A stretch of 64,000 nucleotides of DNA from Brachypterus glaber (GCA_958510825.1 OY294050.1:11385340-11449339), one strand, 5' to 3'. Positions 46,257 through 58,490 are shown, numbered from the stretch's first letter. The notes: generated by a model not told the origin, from the sequence alone. A program made the numbers and translations.

Positions 46257-46653
46257 TACTATATTTGAATGGTTTATAAAAATAATTAAAATTAGTAAAA
46301 CTCCAGGTGTTGCATGAAATAAATTATAATTTAAATTATGTCCAATTTGAAGATATAATCGAAAATATTGAGCAGAAAATATGTTTTTAAATATATTAAA
46401 TGACTGTAAAATTCAAATATTTATAGAAGGGTGAAAAAGAGCTGGACTCGTGTTTTCGGTATTTTTAATTATTGTTTTTAATTTAAAAATAATTCTTTTA
46501 TAATTAGTTTGAATAGAAAGATGGTTTATTTGAGACATATCCATTAAGCCAAAAAATAGGAGAAAAAGTCCACTAGAAGTCTGCATTGTATTGTGTGGTT
46601 AAATCAACTATGCGATGTTGTTAAACCGAATAATTTTATTTATAATTATTATA
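46257..46653. other. intron, no feature
   Basis: Short AT-rich interval between two inverted-repeat elements; nothing recognised. Confidence 0.5.
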
Positions 46654-46827
46654 CAACCCGTTTGAAATTATTGAAATTATAGAAAACAAAGATCAAGGCT
46701 GACGTGTTTTTTTTTTTTAATAAAACACAGCGCATCGGACGGATCTTCTCCCCACTACAATCACGTCAGCCTTGATCTAATCGTTCTATCTTTGTTTTCT
46801 CCGTCTAGTATAATTTTAAACGGGCTG
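46654..46827. mobile_element. 174-bp MITE, TA-flanked
   Basis: CAACCCGTTTGAAATTAT and ATAATTTTAAACGGGCTG form the ends; AAAACAAAGAT and CAAGGCTGACGTG continue the pairing with CACGTCAGCCTTGATC and ATCTTTGTTTT. TA lies on both sides (46652-46653, 46828-46829). Confidence 0.75.
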
Positions 46828-46936
46828 TATATTGAATTCTCTATGTGGTATAGTCAATCCAACGATAGCAAAGAAAATTTCAGTTTGTTTAAATATTTTG
46901 TATTATTTTAAACAAATCAAATTGCAGAATTATCAA

Positions 46937-47052
46937 GGGAACGTTCAAGTATTACGTAACGCAAATTTTGATCATTTTGGACCCCCACCCCCCCCCCTGT
47001 AACGCTATTTTCGTTTACCATTAACATGGGGGTAATACTCTAAAATGTAACC
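46937..47052 (+). mobile_element. truncated MITE, GGGAACGTTCAAGTATTACG family
   Basis: The first ~115 bp of the family whose complete copy is at 59801-59951, including GTAACGCTATTTTCG and TACCATTAACATGGGG and a long C run. The right terminal repeat is missing. Confidence 0.65.
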
Positions 47053-47506
47053 CAATATTTTAAGAAAATTGGTGATTGTGTACAATACCATTTGAAAATC
47101 GTCCCTCTTGGTTTATTTAATGCAAAACCCAAACCGCCTCGAGCGTAACACTGAATCTCGATCCAAAATAATCAATATTCAAATCTGACAGTAGTGATTC
47201 TTGTGTTATTTTTGAAGAGAGCTGTAAGCGAGTCAAATTACCACGTTAGCCAACAAAAAAAAAGAAAAAAATAACCGAGCGAGAGTCTGGCAAACCGGCC
47301 AATCGTAAAGGCGATATTCAAATTTGCCTGCCGATGCGAATCAAATTCAAAATTTCATAATGGCTGTTTATAGAGACAGTATACGTTGAATTATAATTTC
47401 ATGTCGTTATCTTTCTAGAAGGCCAATTTTCTCGGAACAAATGCCATATTATGGTGATCGGGTTTTCGTGCTTTAATACTCTCCGCAACTCGACAGCTAG
47501 AAGAAT
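47053..47506. other. intron, no gene
   Basis: Somewhat higher complexity at 47150-47400 (for example CCGAGCGAGAGTCTGGCAAA). No open frame with a recognisable product. Confidence 0.45.
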
Positions 47507-47738
47507 TTAACCCTTTCGTTCCGGATTTATTTTCTTTGAATTTCGGAAACTTTTTTTTGGGTGTATAAAATAAAATTCTATCAAAGGTACGAAACAAGTG
47601 ATTTTTTTTTTAAATGTTCTTTTACAAAAAAGAAGTGGGATATGTTTTTCCAAACATAAATTATTATGTGACCCTGCACAAACAAACCCAGTTAGTGTAC
47701 CTATCAAATGAAAAAAAAAATAAAAAAATAAAATTTCG

Positions 47739-47773
47739 GATTCTTATGTAAAAAACTTTTCTACATAAGAATC
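47739..47773. repeat. 12-bp-arm hairpin in the piggyBac-like element
   Basis: GATTCTTATGTA and TACATAAGAATC around an 11-base loop. Confidence 0.75.
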
Positions 47774-48449
47774 GGACAATAATAGTATATTTAAGTACTA
47801 GTTTCATAACATACGTTTTTAGCGCACGAGTACAAGTTTAGAAAACGAGGCGCTTTATACAATCTTTTCTATTTTGCTCTAAAATTAAAAAAAAAAACTT
47901 ACATTTAAATTGATGACTGATTTAGGGATTTTTGTTAGGGTTGGCATTACAGTTTAAACCATGTTTAAAATTCCAAGAAAAAATTATATTTTGATATATT
48001 TTATAGTCATCTCTTTTCTTTTTCACTGGAATTAACCAAGACACAATTTCAACACCGTAAAAAATAACCTAAACACAAAATTTTGTATAAAATTAAACTT
48101 TAAAGTGACATTGACATTTGCACAGAAAACTTCAAGCGATAGGCTTTTCTCTGTTGCCAACCCAAAAGAAAAAAAAGTAGAGACCTCTTATGGGCCTATA
48201 AGAACACGCAAAATGCGTGTGATTATGAGCTTATAAGAGTTGTAAAATAGAAAAAAGAAATATGTTAATTTGACACACTAACTGTTTTTTTTTGTGCAGG
48301 GTCACATATAGTGTTTTAAAGTTGTACAAATATATCCCATTAGTAACTTATTGTTAACTATTGATATCAGTTGATAACAAGTTTGGATTATAAAATACTA
48401 AAATGTCCCTGTTCTGTGCATTTTAAATGTTCTTTTTGGCTATAGGATG

Positions 48450-48546
48450 TTTTAAACATCTGCTGGAACATATATGTCCCTACAGGAGCGAAAGGTATTT
48501 TTAAACATCTGCTGGGACATATATGTCCCAACAGGAGCGAAAGGGT
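48450..48546. repeat. two 49-bp subterminal repeats
   Basis: TTTTAAACATCTGCTGG then ACATATATGTCCC, ACAGGAGCGAAAGG, twice. The second copy ends at the element terminus, so each repeat contains a copy of the terminal sequence. Confidence 0.75.
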
Positions 48547-48550
48547 TAAT

Positions 48551-50030
48551 AAATTCTTCTAAATTCAATGCACAGTGGGCCAGGAATAAAAATAAATACA
48601 CAAATCTCTGAATTTTTGTATACTAGTAAGTTCGATATAATTTTTTTGCTAAGAGTTTGCTAAGGAGTGAGAAGCATTATCTAACTTTATGGATAGTTCT
48701 TTTACTTTTTCCGTATAATTTGATTTGTACTATTCGTGCTTGATTTCAGTTTGTTTTAGTATTTTTTATGTTAATTCGATAAATATCATTGATCATTGAG
48801 GTAGGTATTCTCATGATCCTCCATTTCACTACTCCCAAAGCACTATTTGCTTGCCTCAGACTAAATTATCCTTAACTATAATAGTACTATAATATCTAGT
48901 TGTTAAAAGATTTTCATTTTTAATGGCATGCTGCAAGCCGCCTGCTTCCATACCATGACAACTATTCATATGCAAAGTTTAAAAAACATATTGAAAAGTA
49001 CTATGCAAATGATGTTATTTTGAGAAACCAAACCAAGGATAAGTTATTTTTTTAGTAAAATATGTATATATTTGAATTTTATAAAAGCCCCAATAATAAA
49101 TCTAACTTTTGCCCCACATATTAAATAATAATAATTAATTTAGTTGTTTTTAATTTTTAATTTGCAATTATGTACTCATTTGACAGCCTGTTACAACTGC
49201 TAATATGCTATAAATTAAATGTCTATTTTAAACAAAAATTTAACGATAAGCCAGAAAAACTCAAAAAACTGTTTTTTTTTAAATAACCCGTCAAAATGGG
49301 GGGTTTTCGATCGGGTTCAAGGGGAAAACTTAGGGGTTTATTCAGCACATTATTTAAAACAATTTTGTAAAAAAAATCTTGTTTCAGTTTTTTTCCATTT
49401 TTTATTTTTGTGGCCTAGACCAGGCCATACGCATATTTTTAAAAATAAAAAACTATTAGTAAGGTAGATTTTTTTTAATTTTATATAAAAATATTAAATA
49501 AGATGATCTTGATGAATTTACGAAAAAAAATAGGGTTGCAAGGTGGAAAAACTAAATCCACCCAGGAGGGCTCCGTGTTTTACTAGCAGTAAGAAATTTT
49601 TCATATTGCTGGGATTTTGTTGTCATATCTCATCAGAACTAATGTACCAATCGATTTCCTGTAAATCTATTTGCAGAATTGACTTAATAGAGCATTGTCT
49701 TTGTTTTGTAGGTTTTTCTTCTGATAATCCTAGTCATTTAAAACTCATTTAATTTGTTTGATTTTGAGTCGGACAAAATAAGTTTAGTAAATAATTAGAT
49801 GAAGAAATAAGCAACTGTGGTTTCAAGTTCTAGAGTTGCTATGCATAATAAAAAACCCATCTCCATAGATCCCAAATGAAATGATCTTAAGTATGGCAAT
49901 TTTTAGTCATCAATTTTTTTTGGCAGCGAGGGGCTTTTTGTTTAGTTGTCAAAATTTTTTCAGTCGGTAAATTTTACTTTCATGACAAAAACCTAGGATC
50001 GTCCCTGGTCTGAGGCTCATCTAACGTGTA
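48551..50030. other. intron, no gene
   Basis: Non-coding. The 82- and 69-codon frames at 49219 and 49543 use non-ATG or weak starts and show no family resemblance. Around 49930-50020 there is repeat debris. Confidence 0.45.
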
Positions 50031-50032
50031 TA

Positions 50033-50783
50033 CACGGTGTATTTGAAATAGCGTAGGAAATTAAAATACTAAAATGTTGAAAACCAAAATTTTAATGATG
50101 CAGAGCGAATGTACATTAAAAACTAAGAAAAAAATCTCATATACAGGTACTTCCAAAAATCAATCCTAATGGAGCTATGGTCTCCTAAACATGCACCATT
50201 TTTAAAGGGCTATGGTAGCTTTAAAAGCGTTTTTTCGACCTACATGTATGGAAACTTTTTTTCTTAGTTTTTGATGTAGAATAACATTGCATCATTAAAA
50301 TTTAGGTTTTCGACATTTTAGTATTTAATTTTTCGTCCTCGAACCGTGAAATTTCACCTTCAAATGAACTTTTCTCGAAAACGGTTAATCCTACAGTGTT
50401 ACAACAAGAGTACCTTTTTTTATGTATTTTGACCTGAGGAATCATATTTCAAAAATAAAATTGCAAAAAAGTTACACAGAAAAAAGTTTGGGACAAAAAA
50501 CTGATAAGGCCCCCCCGTTTCGCACACCCCTGGTTTAAATAAGTACGTGAAAATGACATAAAAAGATGGGCCTTATTAGGATTAATTCACGTGCAAAACC
50601 TTGTTAATATATCTCAAAGGGTTCCTGAGTTATTAAATAAAAACCGATTTTTTTAGCCAATTTCAAAGGGGCGTAGCTCCCTTATGACGCATTTTTAGAC
50701 ATATGTTTATAGGAACTTTTTGTCATATTTTATCATGTAGAATTACCTGTTAAAATTTCCTACGCTATTTCAAATACACCCTG
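50033..50783. mobile_element. 751-bp foldback element, TA-flanked, complete
   Basis: CACGGTGTATTTGAAATAGC at 50033 and GCTATTTCAAATACACCCTG ending at 50783. TA is on both sides (50031-50032, 50784-50785). It shares internal blocks (GGCGTAGCTCCCTTATGACG, TCCTGAGTTATTAAATAAAA) with 7080-7664 and 27695-28404, although the terminal sequences differ, so one arm architecture is shared by several families. Confidence 0.75.
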
Positions 50784-51272
50784 TATCTATTTTTTGTCTT
50801 TCTTGGACCCATTTAATTTAATTTAGGAAAGAACTTCTATCTCTTTCTAATCTAGCTATAAAGTAAAATATTTTAATAAACAGGTTAAAAAGAAAGGAGA
50901 TGGTTTGCAGGTTTATAAACGTATTTGTTCGAGTAATAAACATAAAGTAAAAGAAAATAAAGGGCGTGAAAAAGTCGGGTTCTCGAGGTAAATATATTTT
51001 AAGTGCGCCGCAACCCTTTTTTCTCGTTTTTCCCCGGACTGATGAATATGTAATGGTATTAATTAAAGATGTTCAGCGCCACCTGCGACTTAGACTAGGT
51101 ATTAATAGGGTTACCAGTTTTGGATTATTTCGACGAAATGTCCGGGTAGATTCTTCAGTTTTTCTTAAACTGTTAAGAAGCGTAAAGAAGCGAAAATATC
51201 ATTTAATATTTTTGATCTAAATCACATAATTAATATTTCGTTTGCGTAAAACAATATTCGCTGGTTTAACCT
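50784..51272. other. intron, higher-complexity stretch upstream of SINE
   Basis: 50960-51220 has an open frame (84 codons from GTG) with balanced composition, including AGCGCCACCTGCGACTTAG. No domain recognised; could be a transposon scrap. Confidence 0.35.
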
Positions 51273-51535
51273 ACAGTGGTAGCTCAGTTAAGAAGACTCT
51301 GGTCTTGTAACCAAGAGGTCCGAGGATCAATCCTCGGTCAGAGACAAAATTTTCAAAAAAAATTCACCGTAACCAAGTGCTTCAGAGGGCACATAAAGTC
51401 GTCGGTCGCCCTGGGTTTTTAGGCATCGCTACTACCTAAAACAGGGTTAGAAATTTAACAGGCGCCTGAACTACCCACTTCGGTGAGTCTTTCCGGCTAC
51501 TCTATTTTTGTTCAGTGAAAATGTGGCAACCCTAG
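51273..51535 (+). mobile_element. tRNA-Thr-derived SINE, ~260 bp
   Basis: 51273-51347 is a tRNA-like head with an A box (TAGCTCAGTTAAGA), an anticodon loop CTTGTAA (anticodon TGT, threonine) and a B box reduced to GGATCAATCC. Then comes the body with GGGCACATAAAGTCGTCGGT, the GGGCACGT(A)AAGCCGTCGGTCC-type core found in many insect SINEs. The anticodon stem is one base short and the B box has a deletion, so this is not a working tRNA. It ends around CAACCCTAG without a clear tail. No target duplication recognised. Confidence 0.8.
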
Positions 51536-54500
51536 TTAATACCTTCAATGGTAATTACACAAATTTTATAATTTCTTCTTAGGGAGAGAGAAAGCTTGTA
51601 CATTTCGCGAGAAATCGAGGCTTAGGCACACCGCTACCACTAATTAAAAGTAAAAATGGAATTTTCCGTTGGAATGGAGTAATTAAATATTCACGTTTTA
51701 TATGTACAGTCCTAAAACTTTGTTTATTACGTAGAAAAATGAAATTATAACTTTTATTTAACTTTTTTTACCCCATAGCTGCAATACGGTAATTTCAAGT
51801 TTCAAGATATATTTCTAAAACGTAGTAAATTCACTGTTATCTGAAAAAATGGGAATTTTTATTTTGGTAATTTTACTGTTATCTTTTGTAGAATGTAAGC
51901 TAAAAAATTATAATTTTCTGGTAATTTTCAGGACTGTCTGTACAAGTACCGGGTTTTTGGACCACATGTATGAATTTTAATGCAAAATTATTGTACCGAC
52001 ATAAAAAGAGCTTTGATTTTACTAAACCGAGTAATATTGAGGTTAATTTAAAAAATATTGTAAACTTACATTCTGACATGGTGAATTAAAGCAAAATTAT
52101 TATATTTAATACTACTGAAAGATTGACTGACAAATTTAGAGTGTAGGCTATTTTATGAGCTAAAATTTTGAGAAAGCAAGTATTTTTTATGTACAATGTA
52201 CAAAATTTTATAATTTTAGCCCAATCCCAATCATTTTTTATTGATCTTTCAGAGATATTGAGTAATAATAGTAATTAGACATAGTAATTAGACATCATAA
52301 TGGCTTCAAATATCCAATCTTCTAGAGAAATAACATCTCCTTTTTTTTTAAATCTATTTTAAATTTATTCGAAACACAAAGTATACCTATTCTTTACGAA
52401 GTTTGCAGATTACAAGTTGCAGTGAATTTTTCTAAAAACCTGGAAGTGAAATTTAAATGTTATTTTAAAAGCTTTTGTAGAAAAAAGCTTCTATTTGCAA
52501 TGTTGATGTTAGATCTCTGAGATGTCCTTCTGTTTTATTTTGTCATAAATCCTGCAAATTAGCAGCAAATATAGCATTCATTCGCGTATTATGTACAAAG
52601 CTCTTACAAATGAAACGTATTCATTTCTAAAAAGAAAGTTAGTCCTCTTTATGATTCACAGAATCTACGCAAAAAGCTTGTTTACAATCCTTTAAAGATG
52701 TATGTCTGTATTCAAATGACCAAAACGAATGAAACATGACGTTTATATAGGCCACGAGTCGTAGACTACAAATTAGACTTATTTCAAAGGGACCAAGCAC
52801 CATTTTCGAAAAAGATAGTTACACCATCTTGTACGTAAATTTACTATGTCTGATAAAATTGATAAAATTATTTAATAATATTAGCGTAGTCAACAAGCAA
52901 AAAAACAAGTATCCTAATTACAAAACCAATACAATTTGAAACATTTCACTAAGTTTTCTCGAAATGCAAAAATGGTGGTTAGTTTGTTTTGCATAACCGA
53001 GGTCCAACTGAAATGTAACTCGTAGATCTATCTGTGACATTACACAAAAACAATCTGCTCTCTTATTTATAGAGACAAATGAAACGCAAACACCAGATTG
53101 AAATAGAAATGTAAGTAGGTTTTATCTCTGTTGCTATTATTTTTTCCAACCCGGGAAAAAAAGTGGTCGCTTTCAAAGACATCTTGCCCTGCAAAAGATT
53201 TCGCTGGGATAAGAAATATTTTTCACGCATTCCATTTAAATATGCAAAAGTAATTTCTGTTACAATGTACGCTGGCCGGTATTACGTCACGCTGGGTCGT
53301 GTTTTAAACGTGCTAAAAGGGCCTTTTGAAGTTTCTAATCTCCCAATCAGTCAATATCACACCCCATGTGAGAGAATCTATTTCTATTTGAAACTGTTTA
53401 CACTCCCGTTAGATATTTATAATCTCAATCAAACACATATTCAAATTCGCAGCTTGTTTATTTCTCTGATGGTGTTTTGTTATAGATTATAGAGCTACAT
53501 ATATATTTCATGAATTTATATTATGTACAAGAGTGTTAGTCGAAGAGCTGGTGGCCATTTTTATTTCATTATTTGTTCCCGGTTATATTTTAAATATGTC
53601 TTAAAGTACATTCAGATTAAACCATTTTCAAATTGCTAGACTCCGAATCCGATTCCTTTCGGTGCTAGAAGCTCCAAAAGTTATGACAATCTATTTTTAA
53701 CTTGCCGAGTCATATACATTTCATTTAATACATTCAGATTAAGCTATTTTCATAGTTATACACCAAGGGATGAGAACAGTCTTTAAAAAGTGGCTTTAAA
53801 ATTTGTGATCCCTAATTTTATAAAGAAATGAGACTTCTGAAATGACATTTTGATTAAATGAAAATTAAAGAGTGTTTTTAGTGTTGCATATGTCAGATAA
53901 AATGTTTTTAAGGTCTTTTTTTAACTCTTAGCCTAGTGAATAATTGTGTAAAACTGTGAAAATAGACTAATCTAAATGTAATAAATGTAATTTGTTTGAC
54001 TCGGTAAGTTAAAAATATATTTTTCGGGGACCCCATTTCACCACCTTTTCGAGGCTTTTAGCATTCAAAGAAATCCGATTCAGGACCTGGCGATTTGCAA
54101 GTACCTTAAATTGAATGTACTTTAAGATATATATATATAAAATATAGCTGGGAGCAAATATTGAAATAAAAATGGTCACCGGAACTTTTATGTAGTATAA
54201 GAATCTGAAAATTCCTCTTATTCGGATGTACCCCTTTATAATCAAAATGTGTTAACTCAGTAATAATAGTTTTTCTATTTATAAAAATTTTCCCACTATA
54301 CCAAATTGCAAAAATGTATTCAAATAAATAAAAACATAAATTTTATAAGAATTTTTTAATTGGGGTTGGGAAAATTGTAAAAAAAACTGTCGGGAAAGGA
54401 AAATTATATTAGTTTAATCCAAGAAGCGGAGATGGTTAAAAGGCCATTAGGAATTTTTAATCAAGCTTATAATGCAAGAGAAAAAAGTTGGAAAATACCA

Positions 54501-55560
54501 ATCAATCTTAGTCTGCAAATAAGATATTTCAGACTTACAAACCGATATAATAGAGAGCGAAAGAAAAACGTAAAATCTTTTCTTAATAGAGTATTGGAAT
54601 GTTTTCTCTTTTTGGGGAGTGAAAATTCTTTCTAAATTAGCCCTGGGAGGTTTAATGAACGGCGAAAATGTAACGTTTTTTCGCTAATTTGAAAAGAAAA
54701 AAGGGGGAATTGCCATACTACGACTTCATTTTTTTTTAAGTTCCACAGTTTTATGTTTGGCAAGACTTAATTAAATCGTCACCGAGGACAGAGTTAGTGA
54801 TTCTGAGAAAAATTTCAAATAAAACTTCAAGGAGATGAATTTTTAAAATTTCTCCCTTTGGGTTTTATTAAATACTTCCTTCTTTTTAAATGTCTTATTA
54901 ACAAGAAACATGATAATTATTTTAGAAAAGGAAATTATACCTTTGAATAATTATAAATTGTTTCTTTAAATATATTTACACAAAAAGTCATCTTTATTCA
55001 AGGCAGTTAATTTTAAAATACCCATTAAATGAGATATTTAAGATTTTTGACTACGACTATCTTTTTCATTGCAGAAAGTGTATACTCGTGTATTGAGGAA
55101 ACTAAGTTCAGTTTCTTAGAAATCTTCTATATGGTTCTCTCTTTAGTTTTAATAATTACAATTACAGATAATTTTTCTTGTAATGGAAGTCCATAATGTT
55201 ACATAAAATATTTAGTCAACTTTAAGTTGGGTTCTGTGATTATCCATTCTTTTACCACCAAAAATTTGGTTCATATTTTAATATTTTTTTATTGAGTACA
55301 TATTCTCACATGTACTTACCTAAAAACATATTATTTTACCTTTGGGTTTATCGACCTTTTCAATAAAGTTTTTATTAATCCAAGGTTACATATTTAATTA
55401 CACATATACTGTATTTAAATCACTGTACTGTGACATTTAATCAATAAATAGCATAAATATGAGTTGCAAATCACACGACACATTCCGTGAAAAATAATTC
55501 ATTTTAAATCAAGTCTAGGTCAAGCTTAATACATTTATACATATCTTCGAATATAAATTC
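51536..55560. other. 4 kb of intron with no recognised repeat or gene
   Basis: The longest stretch without an obvious mobile element. Mostly AT-rich, with more balanced segments at 52600-53100 and 53150-53420. A 109-codon frame at 53163 begins with GTG and shows no domain. A TTACGTCA (CRE-like) word lies at 53282. By elimination this is a reasonable place for conserved regulatory DNA. Confidence 0.4.
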
Positions 55561-55566
55561 GAATAA

Positions 55567-55824
55567 GGGGCCGCATACAAATTACGTAAGACATTTTTGA
55601 AAACCCTCTTCCCTCTAATCTTACTTAAGATTTTACTTCAACATTTTTACATACCTTGAGTCAAGGTTTATGATAATGTTTAGGTGTTTTTAAATATCAG
55701 CCCATTTTAGGCATAGGAAAAAATCTTACGTAAGATCTTTCAAAACTCCCGTACCCCTATTGTAAGACAGCGATAGATTTTTGAGAAAGCCCCCTCCCAT
55801 AAAATCTTACGTAATTTGTGCACA
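55567..55824. mobile_element. MITE, GGGGCCGCATACAAATTACG family, eroded right end
   Basis: GGGGCCGCATACAAATTACG then TAAGA at the left; TCTTACGTAATTTGTGCACA near the right. AAAATCTTACGTAAGATC occurs inside. The right end lacks the GGCCCC terminus. This pattern is shared with a widespread insect MITE type. Confidence 0.55.
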
Positions 55825-56232
55825 AAGAGTTACAAATGAGACCGTATGAGAAATAATTGGGAAAATTGTATTATTATGGAAAGGAATGGTTAGAAAAAAC
55901 AATCAGAAATTAGAATTAATTTTAAATAATTGGGAAAATCGTTGCTTTGTTATATGAAAAGGAATATTTGGGAGAAGTGTCACATATTAAGCAATGACAG
56001 ATTAACTAAAGATGTTTGGGAGCGTGAGCTTGGAGTTAGAAGAAAGGAAAATAGATAGGCTCAGAATGGAATAAAATTCACAAGAAGGCGTAAAAACTTT
56101 AGAAAAATAAAAGAATAAGCTAAGGATATGGTGCCTCATAACATTCCTGGGAGTGATAACTTGAAGATGATGGGCTTAAAACTAAATTACCATTAACGTA
56201 TATGATGTAATTTCACAAATATTTCATATTTC
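55825..56232. other. intron, no feature
   Basis: AT-rich, A/G-skewed stretch without recognised structure. Confidence 0.5.
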
Positions 56233-57011
56233 GAAGTGGTTGTAATTATAGGTTATAGGACCAAAATAAATGCTTTTTTAACGTAAAATCGCCAACGTTT
56301 CGAGCACCTAGAATAGTTTGTTTGGCCATATAAGTTAAATCTAAATTTATATATTTTTGTCAGTGTATGTTTTACGATTTAGTTCCTTAAATTAAGAGTC
56401 TAGAAATAGTAATGTAATATAATTTGAATTATATTAGAGATTTAGTTATTAATTTACAACTAATCATGTAAAAATAATATTAATAGTCAATTTTTGTGGC
56501 AGTGCCGGTTAACTGGTATGTATCTCTTTCTCTGTTTAGTCTATGAGTTGAGAGAGAAAGAAATACATATTCCCTAACTTAGTAACCGCTACTCCACAAA
56601 AAGTCGACTAATTGGTGTTGAAAATAAGTAGGCATATTGTCCCGCAAAAATAGTTCAAATCAATAGTTTGCATGTTTTATTTTAATTTATGTCGAAATTT
56701 CGTTTGTCAGAAGTCATTGTTAATAGTTTTTTACATTTTATTGTTATTTTATATGGTTTATGTTTTACGTAAGGCGTATACTATGCCTAATATTATTTTT
56801 ATGTTGACAATATGCTGAATGAAGTAATTAAGGAACATAACCTCCAAATTTTATTTTATTCATTTTTTTTTTATGTATTACTGTATGTTCTAATTAATAA
56901 ACCTTGTTGTAGCCCTGAAGAAGAGCGACCGTTTAGGTGCTCGAAACGTTGGCGATTTTACGTTAAAAAAGCATTTATTTTGGTCCTATAACCTATAATT
57001 ACAACCACTTC
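56233..57011. mobile_element. Penelope-like insertion with perfect 78-bp inverted termini
   Basis: 56233-56310 and 56934-57011 are perfect complements (marker CGCCAACGTTTCGAGCACCT). The right copy is preceded by a hammerhead-like motif, CTGAAGA at 56915, a GAGC/GCTC stem, then GAAACGTTGGC with GCC/GGC closing. Such motifs with inverted partial terminal repeats are characteristic of Penelope-like elements. The 620-bp interior is non-coding, with an inner imperfect inverted repeat at 56515-56600 (GGTATGTATCTCTTTCTCT / AGAGAAAGAAATACATATTC). No reverse transcriptase or GIY-YIG frame. Confidence 0.6.
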
Positions 57012-57966
57012 AAATAATTTGATTAAGGACATATAAAAAATGGAAAGTTATTTCATATTTCATTTTCTTATAGGTGTTCAGTGAACACTGTTTATATTTC
57101 ACTCTGATTCTCTCTAATTTAGTGATTGTTTTTTATTTAATATTTCCCCATAACTGGGAAATAAGCATACTTCATTTAATATTCTACATACCAATTTTTT
57201 GTTAAACCAAACTCAGGTATCTTCAAGAACGTTTAAATATAATATTATAAGAAAAAGTCCAAATGAAAGAAAGTCTCCGAGTCAAGGGGAAGCAATAATT
57301 CGCGCTCTCTTCTTTCCCTCAAAAGAGCGTTATAAGGCGTGCGTCCCACTTGCACACACATTCCAAACATATTTCCCGTAGCCACAGATCCGTGCGTCAA
57401 ACTATATTTAAACATTTATTTTCCACATATAAAACGTACAATTAAGCCTAAAACACGCACTTATTCATTAGCAAGCATACAGTATCGCATATCAAGAACA
57501 ATATGGATTAATTTAGTTAAATATGTCAAAAGACTCTGTGACCTAAATAACAGTATAACTAGATGATCATTGTAAACATCAGTAAGACTATAAATATACT
57601 ATATTCTTAACATGCTAATTAGAAGTTATAATTGCAAGGAAACACGCCTTTATTACAAAGGGTTGAGACGTTAGCTCATATTTTAACCATTATATCACTG
57701 TTGCCAACCGAATTAATCACCAAGATGGTTTGTAATGACACTATTTCATTCTGAATGAATGAAGCATCAATACTAATGAACTATGAAAGTAATATTTTAT
57801 GAACACTAAAAAAAAAGGTTTTTTAAAGAATCTGTTTTTTTTTTAGTGTAGAAAAGCTGGTTATGGAAAGAAATATTCGTGAATTTTTTCTTTTATTTGA
57901 GACATTTCCTTAAACTAGAAAAAATATGTATTTCTTTTTACACAAATAACCGATATTTATTATAAT
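57012..57966. other. intron, no gene
   Basis: 57250-57380 is locally less AT-rich (GCGCTCTCTTCTTTCCCTCA). The 60- and 75-codon frames there have no recognisable product. Confidence 0.45.
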
Positions 57967-58490
57967 TTTTTTTTTCACTACTAGCTTTAGAACATACCAT
58001 TATTTATCATGTTTTCAGACTGTGAAATCAATTTTCTTCACCTATAGCAATAGTAATTTTTTCTCCCCTATTAGGAGTAAATTTTATAAACAATTGATTT
58101 CTGTCACTTTAGATGTTTCAGTTCTTTGTGCAATTTTTACTAATTAAACCCAAGAAAATAGCTTTAAATAACTTTTAATTTATTAAAAATAATTAATTAA
58201 AATTATTACCAATTAATACAATCAATAATTACCTAAATATTATTAAAAAAATTAAAAAAAAAACTAAATTTTTAAACGTCAGTTCAAAGTATTTATTTGG
58301 GCAAATATCATTGTTCAAGGCTACTTGATTTTTATGAAAATATCATGAAATATCATTTCTGTTAATAATTTATTTTATTATTTGAAAAAAAAATAGTTAA
58401 ATAGTGCTAGTAGTGAAAAACCTAATATATAAACCACGGGAGAGAATACTATTATAGCCTCGCATTTAAAATTTCTCATCTCAATTCTGG
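57967..58490. repeat. hairpin-module repeat, second locus (spacer plus half module)
   Basis: 57967-57984 is the CACTACTAGC edge, 57985-58112 matches the spacer at 40509-40640, and 58406-58490 is the left arm of a module like that at 40965 (GCTAGTAGTGAAAAA, ACCACGGGAGAGAATACTAT, TATAGCCTCG). The right arm is absent. Confidence 0.6.

Larger units (their letters stand above)
47511..48546. mobile_element. piggyBac-like non-autonomous element, 1036 bp
   Basis: The ends are CCCTTTCGTTCC and GGAGCGAAAGGG, and the canonical TTAA target is present at both sides (47507-47510, 48547-48550). piggyBac elements insert at TTAA and start CCC. The right end has two ~49-bp subterminal repeats with GGGACATATATGTCCC palindromes. 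Inner arms pair at a distance: GTGACCCTGCACAAACAAAC near 47668 and its mirror near 48285-48305. No transposase frame; the 60-66-codon frames on the - strand are not significant. Confidence 0.75.

Noticed and set aside
49543..49752. Possible dac exon 2 around a proline/arginine-coding stretch
   Set aside because: The translated start (NPPRRAPC) does not match the RPGRPPKR-like block expected after the split serine codon, and there is no suitable acceptor.
51273..51347. Functional tRNA-Thr gene
   Set aside because: Anticodon stem is mispaired, the B box has a deletion and a SINE body follows directly.
53163..53492. 109-codon frame as a gene
   Set aside because: Non-ATG start, no domain, no splice or promoter context; may be chance.
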